NCBI RefSeq assembly: GCF_046546515.1
Contig: NZ_JBKHKJ010000021.1
Coordinates: 1-64,000, forward strand
Source of the DNA: Parasediminibacterium sp046546515
GTDB lineage: Bacteria; Bacteroidota; Bacteroidia; Chitinophagales; Chitinophagaceae
DNA: 64,000 nucleotides
Direction of reading: 5' to 3'
Position 1 is the stretch's first letter. Each line of letters begins with the position of its first letter. The notes under the pieces are model-generated. The model saw only the letters and a list, made by a program, of their open reading frames with translations. It was not told the DNA's origin and did not search any database. The translations under genes were made by a program, and so were the position numbers. Of the stretch, positions 57,778 through 64,000 are shown one piece after another.

Positions 57778-60700
57778 TTACTGTACCGTTACACTTGCTT
57801 GATAAACAACTTTTTTATCATTAGACGAACCAATGGTTACATTGTACACACCATTTGCTAGCTTACTAATACTCAAAGCATGTGCCACACTGCCAGCATT
57901 GTGGTTTATTGTTTCATTATGCACTTTCTGCCCAAGGCTGTTGTAGATGCTTACGCTGTACTTGCCAGCACTTACACCTTCCAGTTTCACGTTTAGTGTT
58001 TTGCCAACTAGTGGGTTAGGGTAAAGCGTTGTACGTTGTACGTTATACGTTGTAAGTGTTGCAATATTGCTGTAATTGATTGAACCATCTGCACTTGTGG
58101 CCTTGATGCGGTAGTAGCTGGTGGCAGCAGGTGCATTGTCTATATAGCTATAACTTGCTGTTGCTGTGTTCTTCGCTGCTACAGTGCCAATGCTGGTGTA
58201 TGTAGTGCCATCGGTTGATTTTTCTACCGTGTAGCTAGCTACTTTGTTTTCGCCCACTGTGTTCCAGCTTATTGTTGCCGCGCCATCTTTCAATATTGCT
58301 GAAGCTGTAATGCTGCTCACACTCAGAATGGTTGGTTTGAAAACTATAGTAAACCTGTCTTGATAAGATGCAGCAATGCTACTATCCGCAGCAAAAGCAA
58401 TGGTATTGATACCCTTTGCAAGCGGGGTGTTTGTTTTAGTGTAGCTGTCGTACAGGTAAGCCAACAAGCCGCTTGGGGCTTCGTAAGCCGAGCCATCTAA
58501 CTGCAATTGGTAACTATCTGTAGCCAGTTTTTGCAGGAACAAACTAATCACATCACTTTTGGTGGCTGGCTTGCGGGCATCAATCAATAATACAGCAGTG
58601 CCTTCCTTCAAAGTAAGTATGTCTGTGGTACTACCGCCAATAAAAGGGGCATCCTCGCTGCCAAAACTGTTGCTGAAGGCATCGCTGAACTCAACTGTGG
58701 CGATACCCATTTTTTTGTAGCTGCCTACCGCCTCTTTCCTCCACAAAGAAATCGGCAATGCCGTGGTGGTAGATGTACCAAACACCGCTGTTTTGGTGCT
58801 ACTTGCAGCCTTGGCACTTTCGGTAAACTTTACAACCGGACTTGTTGCCGTTGTTACCACAAAAATTGCCTGCCCGGGCTGTATATAATGAACTGAGCTG
58901 TTGTCATAAGCCACATAGCTGCCTGTTGCCCCGATGGTAGGGTCGAGGTAATAGTAATAAGTAGAGATATTGCTGGAACTGGCTTGCAGCGTAGTCCATG
59001 AAACAGGGCAGATGTATGGGTTGGCCACAAAGCTATACCCATCACTGTATGTAGTGGTAGTAACACCGTTTATGGTTGTGGAGCCTGCAGTACCTGGGTT
59101 GGGATTCAATGAGATAGTACCATCGCCAAAGCTACTAAAGGTAGTGCCAGTGTTGTTGGTAACGCCACTGGTAGTGTATTTCACGTCGCCATAAATAATT
59201 TTTCCTGTGGCGCGCAGGGTGGTAGCATTGTACATCAACAAACCTAATGGGGTATTATCAATAGCTTGGCCATAGAGGCTAAACGACCTGTCGCCCCTAA
59301 TCAGTAGCCTGTAGCCCTTGTATGGGTTGAGTATGCCAAGCGTGTTGGCTATAGCCCCCCAACTGCCACCAGTAAAGGTATAGGCTGTTTTTGCAGCGTT
59401 TTTGCTAACGTCGAAGCCAGTGGTAACATCCACGCTATTAGGCGTGCTGGTAGTGCCCGCAGTAGGCGTGCCGCCAGTTATGAAAATGCCATAGCCTGTT
59501 TTGGGGTTGGTGTTGCCAGTAGTGGCCCCTTCTTGCCAGTTGGACTTAATAGTACCGGTTGTACTGTAAACGCCTGGGGCTATGTCGCGGTAGCTACGGT
59601 AGCCCTTGGGTATAAACCTTTCTACAATTACATCGCCGCTAATGGCCCCACCCACTTGGTCAACTACCGCAGAGTTGGCAATAGAAGTAGATTTTAAGGT
59701 AAGGAAGCCGCCAGTAGAAAGCGTACCCGCACTAACTGACAACACGCCTGTAAGGCTTTGCATACCGCTTGAAATAGTAGCTCCACTGCTGTTGTTTAGG
59801 GTTAGGTTGGCAAGAGTGCCTGTGCCAGTGATGGCTTGGGCAGCACTACCATTAAGCGTAACTGTGCCTGCCCCGCTTATGGTACCATTGTTGGTAAACG
59901 CACCGGGTAATTTAAGCCCTTTGCCACTTGGGATTACTAACGTGCCAGTTGCCAGTACTTTAAAAGCCCTGTTTGCCGCAGTGCCAGTACCTCCAGTAGT
60001 GGCATCAAAATCGTTGTTCAAGGTAAGCGTGGAACCGCCATTTACATTGATGGTTGTGGTGTAGCCACTATTGCCAAATGAATTAACCGTGAAGGTGCCT
60101 GTATTGGTAAATGATTGTGCTGTACCTGCAAAATTAAACACCACCCCACCAGTGTTGGTGCCACTTGCGCTTCCAACCGCCAATGTGCCAGGGCTTGAAA
60201 TAGTAATATTTTTTTTGATGTTGAAAGTGGAAACCGATGAGCCACTAGAAAGCCCGTTAATGGTTAATGTTCCATTCAATATGGTTAAATTATCTATATT
60301 ACAAACACCACCTGCACTTTGGAATGGCACTGACGCAGTGGTATTGTATTCAAAATCAGCATAGGTTTTGTTGAGGCCAGTAGGGCCCGTGGACCCTGTA
60401 TTGTATTGGAAAGAAAATTTACTACCTGTGTTGAATGTGCATATTGCATTCGTGCCAAAAGGGGTACTTCCGCCAAAAAATACAAAAACCGAACCCGAGG
60501 CAAACACCACGCTGCCATCGGTGCCAGATGCGCCAAAAGGGTTGGAGCTTGAAACTGAAGTGGTATTACAAAAACTTCCGCTATTAAAGGTAATGCCACC
60601 CACATCGGGGGAAGTTAATTTATGGGTTTGGCCAGTGCTTGCACCTGCGCTCAAGTTTACCGTTCCACTTATGGATCCTTTATAGCCAGTAACCACTGTG

Positions 60701-61065
60701 AGGGTGATGCCCACAGAATTAATCGTTGACTGTAAGGTGAGCGATTTGCCCGCTGCGACTGTAAATACAGTGGAGCCAGCCGTAAAAGTATTACTACCTA
60801 CATTTAGTGTCCTTGCTAAAGCGGTTTTAAAGGTAACATTCTCTGCAATAGTCAATTTTCCAATAACGAGGCCTGTGGTAAAATCAAGCGTAACAGATGC
60901 GCCTGCCGTTCTAAATACCACTGAGTCAGCCGAAGTAGGCACGACACCACCTAGCCAGCTAGAGGTTGCAGTCCAATTGGCATCTGCTGCACCCTGCCAG
61001 ATAACAGTTCCTGCATGTGCCGCCAGCGAGGCGGATAACAGCAGTAATAAAAAAATTTTCTTCAT
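57778..61065 (-). CDS. Large T9SS-exported repeat surface protein
   Basis: This 1095-aa protein has a signal peptide (MKKIFLLLLLSASLAAHAGT). An N-terminal region of about 450 residues is rich in Gly/Thr/Asn strands (autotransporter- or pectate-lyase-like parallel beta repeats: GTLTINGLSSG, TFTVNSFGNSG, GTVTLNGSAAQ). A middle region follows with GFDVSKNAAKTAYTFTGGSW and a fibronectin-like domain near residue 940. The C-terminal type A sorting tail (LYPNPLVGKTLNVKLEG...LANGVYNVTIGSS) marks export by the type IX system. It is probably a cell-surface adhesin. Confidence 0.9.
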   Translation of the reverse strand: MKKIFLLLLLSASLAAHAGTVIWQGAADANWTATSSWLGGVVPTSADSVVFRTAGASVTLDFTTGLVIGKLTIAENVTFKTALARTLNVGSNTFTAGSTVFTVAAGKSLTLQSTINSVGITLTVVTGYKGSISGTVNLSAGASTGQTHKLTSPDVGGITFNSGSFCNTTSVSSSNPFGASGTDGSVVFASGSVFVFFGGSTPFGTNAICTFNTGSKFSFQYNTGSTGPTGLNKTYADFEYNTTASVPFQSAGGVCNIDNLTILNGTLTINGLSSGSSVSTFNIKKNITISSPGTLAVGSASGTNTGGVVFNFAGTAQSFTNTGTFTVNSFGNSGYTTTINVNGGSTLTLNNDFDATTGGTGTAANRAFKVLATGTLVIPSGKGLKLPGAFTNNGTISGAGTVTLNGSAAQAITGTGTLANLTLNNSSGATISSGMQSLTGVLSVSAGTLSTGGFLTLKSTSIANSAVVDQVGGAISGDVIVERFIPKGYRSYRDIAPGVYSTTGTIKSNWQEGATTGNTNPKTGYGIFITGGTPTAGTTSTPNSVDVTTGFDVSKNAAKTAYTFTGGSWGAIANTLGILNPYKGYRLLIRGDRSFSLYGQAIDNTPLGLLMYNATTLRATGKIIYGDVKYTTSGVTNNTGTTFSSFGDGTISLNPNPGTAGSTTINGVTTTTYSDGYSFVANPYICPVSWTTLQASSSNISTYYYYLDPTIGATGSYVAYDNSSVHYIQPGQAIFVVTTATSPVVKFTESAKAASSTKTAVFGTSTTTALPISLWRKEAVGSYKKMGIATVEFSDAFSNSFGSEDAPFIGGSTTDILTLKEGTAVLLIDARKPATKSDVISLFLQKLATDSYQLQLDGSAYEAPSGLLAYLYDSYTKTNTPLAKGINTIAFAADSSIAASYQDRFTIVFKPTILSVSSITASAILKDGAATISWNTVGENKVASYTVEKSTDGTTYTSIGTVAAKNTATASYSYIDNAPAATSYYRIKATSADGSINYSNIATLTTYNVQRTTLYPNPLVGKTLNVKLEGVSAGKYSVSIYNSLGQKVHNETINHNAGSVAHALSISKLANGVYNVTIGSSNDKKVVYQASVTVQ

Positions 61066-61102
61066 GTGATTACATTTAAAATTGTGGGATAAATAAAAGT
61101 GA

Positions 61103-63112
61103 TTATTGTTTGATGACGAATGTGCTACTGAGTATTTTGCCATCCGCAGAGAACACTTTTAGTAAATAAGTGCCTGCTGAAAGGTTGTTTGTGGCAATTG
61201 CTTTTTGTGCAGCCATTCCTTCTACCACTACTTGCTGCTTGTAAGCTTTACCATCTACGCCAATGATACTAATGTTGTAAACTCCTTTGGGACAATTTGT
61301 AAACGACACGGTAAGGTGGTTGGCTACTGGGTTGGGGTAAGCTGTGACTGCAACTTTTAAGCTAGTTGCCACAAGGGCTTTTGCCACGCTGGAATATTGG
61401 GCATCGGTGCTGTTGCCAATAGATTGCACACGGTAGAAATTAGCCCCAATGTATAGGTTATTGTCAGTAAATGAATAAAAGCCGCTGCCAATAGCTTTTA
61501 CCTTGCCAATGGCAATGAAGGATAACCCATCGCTACTTTTTTCTACTATATAGCTGTTTACATTTACTTCATTAGCTGTTTGCCATTTAACTGAAACCGT
61601 ATTATTTACTGAAACAGCAGTAATGCCTACAAACGAAACAGGCAGCAATAAGCCCCCTGCTGGCAATAATTTGCTTGCATATATTTCTGATCCCCCGTTG
61701 CGGGTATCTTTCCAGGCAACAATTACATTGTTGGCCTCTACCAGCAAGGCGTTTGGCGTTTGCTGGTTACCTGTGGCATTGCAAACTACATTGCCATCTG
61801 CTGCCCAGCCAGTTGCTACTGTGCCAGTGCTTGTAAGCCTTTGCGCATATATATCTGTATTGGTGGAGGTTAGCCTGCTGTCATCCCAAATAATATATGC
61901 CCCGTTGCTGCTGTCTGCCAATACTTTTATGCCGGTTGTTACGGCACTTTGTGGCTGCAAGCCAGTTGCCTGGCAAACAGGCACGCCACCCACTACTGCG
62001 GTAGTCCATTGTGGCGTTCCATTATTATCAATGCTTTGGGCAAAAATATTACGGTCGCTTACGCCCTTCCGTTGGTCGCTCCATACAATTATATAGCCCC
62101 CTGTACCCCCTTTTACAATATATGGGTTGCTTTGGTTGCCTGTAAAGTTGCAAACCAGTACACCATCGGTTGCCCACTGGGCGGCTCCCGAAGAATTTAG
62201 CCGCTGGGCATATATATTACCATCTGCCACCGCAGCCCTTTGGTCGCTCCAAGTAACAATAATCCCCCCCGTGCCATCGGCAATTATTTGTGGGGTAAGC
62301 TGCTGGTTAACTGCCGAGCAAACAGGCGCACCCGCAGTTGCCCAAAGAATAGCCCCACTGTTGCTGATGCGCTGCGCATAAATGTCAGCATTGGTATTGC
62401 CCTGCCTAGGATCCTGCCACACCACAAAAGCACCTTTGCTGCCATCAGGCAGCAACACAGGCGATGTTTGCGATCCTGTTTGGCTTCCATGAAGGCTTAT
62501 ATCTGCAGGCCAAAGGGTAGCCCCGTTGGCAATGTTTATTTTTTGGGCGTACAAATCGCTCGTCCCAGCCCTGTTGTCTCCAAAAACAACTAGCATTTCT
62601 GTGCTGCTTAGTAGCAGCGGCGTAGCACCTAGTTTGTTAGATACTTTATTATCTGCTACCGAAAGCCTTACACCATCTTTTGCCCATAGTAGCTTGCCAT
62701 TGGCATCTACCCGCTGCCCATATACTTCTATGTTGCTATTACCGGGTACAACATGCCTAAAATCTTGCCAAACCAATATGGCACCTCCAGCACTGTCTGC
62801 AACAATAACTAGGTTAGACTTAGAAGATATGCTATCGCCCGTAACGTCCGTTACCAACACTTCGCTGGTAAACTTTACTGTGCCATCTGTAAGGATGCGC
62901 TGCACATAAATGCTTTTGGAGGCCGAGTCCCTAAAATCTATCCATGCCAAGAACATCCCGCCATTGCCATCGCTTGCAGCTACATTGTTTATTTTGGCCG
63001 TAGTTGGCGAATTGCCGCAAATTAGGTTATTGGTAGCCGTGGAATTGGTCCATTGGGCACTGACCCCAATACCAGCCATTAACAACAATACCAAGAGTAA
63101 TTTTCCTTTCAT
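61103..63112 (-). CDS. T9SS-exported protein with repeated WxDxR blades
   Basis: This 669-aa protein has a signal peptide (MKGKLLLVLLLMAGIGVSAQ). About eight repeats of roughly 50 residues follow, each with a core like VWQDPRQGNTNADIYAQRIS and GAILWATAGAPVC, suggesting a beta-propeller. A fibronectin-like segment comes next (VKWQTANEVNVNSYIVEKSS), then a type A sorting tail (AYPNPVANHLTVSFTNCPKG). It lies 37 bp upstream of the large surface protein and is likely co-transcribed with it and the small tailed protein. Confidence 0.9.
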   Translation of the reverse strand: MKGKLLLVLLLMAGIGVSAQWTNSTATNNLICGNSPTTAKINNVAASDGNGGMFLAWIDFRDSASKSIYVQRILTDGTVKFTSEVLVTDVTGDSISSKSNLVIVADSAGGAILVWQDFRHVVPGNSNIEVYGQRVDANGKLLWAKDGVRLSVADNKVSNKLGATPLLLSSTEMLVVFGDNRAGTSDLYAQKINIANGATLWPADISLHGSQTGSQTSPVLLPDGSKGAFVVWQDPRQGNTNADIYAQRISNSGAILWATAGAPVCSAVNQQLTPQIIADGTGGIIVTWSDQRAAVADGNIYAQRLNSSGAAQWATDGVLVCNFTGNQSNPYIVKGGTGGYIIVWSDQRKGVSDRNIFAQSIDNNGTPQWTTAVVGGVPVCQATGLQPQSAVTTGIKVLADSSNGAYIIWDDSRLTSTNTDIYAQRLTSTGTVATGWAADGNVVCNATGNQQTPNALLVEANNVIVAWKDTRNGGSEIYASKLLPAGGLLLPVSFVGITAVSVNNTVSVKWQTANEVNVNSYIVEKSSDGLSFIAIGKVKAIGSGFYSFTDNNLYIGANFYRVQSIGNSTDAQYSSVAKALVATSLKVAVTAYPNPVANHLTVSFTNCPKGVYNISIIGVDGKAYKQQVVVEGMAAQKAIATNNLSAGTYLLKVFSADGKILSSTFVIKQ

Positions 63113-63542
63113 GCTTTTTTGTTTTATTGTTTGTGAAAAAAAATTTAATTAATTATCCATTCTCTGCAAATCTGCCCGTTATCCATCACCTATACTACCG
63201 CTAACCGAAAACAACTTTGCCCATTCGGGAAACATTCAGAAATGCCTGTTGTCGGGCACATAAAACTTTTCCACTTTTGCTTGTAAGATTTTTATAGTAA
63301 TAATTTGTGCTAAATAACCGACCGATATGTCGTGCCTACGGCACTTTATCCATTCATTTTTTATGTTTCTACCAATATGCCATGCCTACGGTATTTTTTA
63401 CGACATTTTTACGATGGGCTACACCCATCGCTAACATATAACGCCCTTTCAGGGCTATGTTTTGTTCGTTAAATATTACCCCTTTTAAAATAAAGCCTAT
63501 CTTACCTACTTGCTATTTTATTGACGACTGACGACTGACCAC
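63113..63542. other. Non-coding gap with a run of short hairpins
   Basis: Four small palindromes: GTGCCTACGGCAC (63332-63344), ATGCCTACGGTAT (63382-63394), CGATGGGCTACACCCATCG (63412-63430) and GCCCTTTCAGGGC (63443-63455). A TGACGACTGACGACTGACC word repeat (63523-63541) ends at the peroxidase stop. No gene is seen. Confidence 0.6.
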
Positions 63543-64000
63543 TCACATCGGGAACTCCTCCGGTATCTTTACCCTTGGTGGCTGGTTGGTGATGCTTTGC
63601 AAAAAGGCCAACAACTGCTTTTGCTCAGTTTGGGTGAGGTTCAACTTATGGACAAGGGGCGATGTCTTGGGCAACAAGCTATCCCTAGGCGTACCGAGGT
63701 ATTTCTTGGGGATAACAGTGGGGTTGCCCTGATTGTAGGTGCTTACAATATCTTTCAACTCTGTAAAGTTGCCATGATGAAACCAAGGGCCGGTTATGCC
63801 CACTTCTCTCAGAGAAGGGGTTTTAAATGCCCCAATATCTTTTTTGTTCTTGGTAACATTGTACCTGCCAAGATCCTCATTGACCGTGCCAAAAAGCGTT
63901 TGACCATCATTGTGGAACTGGTTGTCGCTGAAAAGGGGACCATTGTGGCAGTTGATACACTTTGCTTTTGTGCGGAACAGGTGCAGGCCTACCACTTCAT
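63543..64000 (-). CDS. Di-haem cytochrome c peroxidase, C-terminal part
   Basis: This is the C-terminal 150 or so residues of a MauG/CcpA-type peroxidase; the gene runs off the right edge. The second haem site is CINCHNGP, followed by FSDNQFHNDGQ, FKTPSLREVGITGPWFHHGN (axial and structural His/Met region) and LLAFLQSITNQPP at the end. The enzyme reduces peroxide or oxidises partners in the periplasm. The open frame continues past the first visible GTG, so the start is outside the window. Confidence 0.9.
   Translation of the reverse strand, partial: EVVGLHLFRTKAKCINCHNGPLFSDNQFHNDGQTLFGTVNEDLGRYNVTKNKKDIGAFKTPSLREVGITGPWFHHGNFTELKDIVSTYNQGNPTVIPKKYLGTPRDSLLPKTSPLVHKLNLTQTEQKQLLAFLQSITNQPPRVKIPEEFPM

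Noticed and set aside
57569..64000. Long plus-strand frames opposite the T9SS genes
   Set aside because: They are antisense shadows of the repetitive surface-protein genes, whose signal peptides and sorting tails fix the true strand.
1..64000. tRNA or rRNA genes
   Set aside because: No TTCGA-type T-arm with matching acceptor stem and no rRNA-like stretch was noticed by eye; a tRNA scan would settle it.

Overview
The window looks like chromosomal DNA of a member of the Bacteroidota, most like the Chitinophagaceae. The grounds are the low-GC, densely coding layout, TonB-type outer-membrane proteins with carboxypeptidase-like N-terminal domains, two proteins with type IX secretion (T9SS) C-terminal tails, a thrombospondin-3/OmpA protein, AtpZ/AtpI-type genes, and many start sites preceded by the Bacteroidota -7 box TAnnTTTG. 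Nearly all genes are housekeeping or envelope genes. I see no rRNA, tRNA, CRISPR array, prophage or complete insertion sequence. Start sites were placed by hand where the longest open frame ran upstream into repeats or lacked a credible N-terminus.

Layout. 0-2.4 kb: unknown small genes plus a short endonuclease V. 2.6-8.1 kb: S8 protease, DinB, a HepT/MntA toxin-antitoxin pair, DUF4197 and OmpA. 8.4-18.4 kb: dapD, tsaC, an acidic unknown, heptose kinase (hldA) with an amino-acid permease, Skp, DUF1543, nth, sprT, atpI/atpZ and a truncated membrane stalk. 18.5-26 kb: leuS, miaE, bioF, an HTH gene and ychF. 26.4-37.3 kb: HAD phosphatase, a PIN-domain relic, an ABC exporter, LolA-like, rlmN, AhpD-like, a Crp-type regulator and an M28 peptidase. 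37.7-51.8 kb: two large outer-membrane receptors, cysM, cyanophycinase-like, DUF433 with a retropepsin-like protease, dnaJ, grpE, ftsY, pyrE and a Nudix protein. 51.9-55.3 kb: a four-gene chromate operon (ChrB-AraC fusion, outer-membrane protein, ChrA, superoxide dismutase). 55.4-64 kb: holA, a repeat-rich 1.1-kb gap, a small tailed secreted protein, two T9SS surface proteins and part of a di-haem peroxidase.

The striking part is the repeat biology. The essential leucyl-tRNA synthetase gene carries an in-frame insert of about 500 bp. Perfect 39-bp inverted repeats bound it, and it encodes a DUF559 (Vsr-like) nuclease domain. The same gene holds a second in-frame solo copy of the repeat, and two degraded relatives lie between genes near 56.5 and 57.2 kb. 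A second family is a 177-bp imperfect palindrome present three times; one copy abuts a truncated PIN-domain gene. Third, three AT-rich arrays are built on an exact 11-bp or 21-22-bp period (about one or two helical turns), two of them roughly 100 bp from a 177-bp palindrome and one just upstream of an HTH gene. Further families are a 61-bp palindrome, an element with TTCAGAATAGG-type ends, a dispersed GCCACGAAGGCACGAAG-type inverted repeat at more than ten places, and low-complexity word repeats, one of which forms part of bioF in frame.

Several genes (mntA, bioF, rlmN, holA) have a perfect TAnnTTTG box only 4-5 nt before the start codon, which suggests leaderless or near-leaderless mRNAs.
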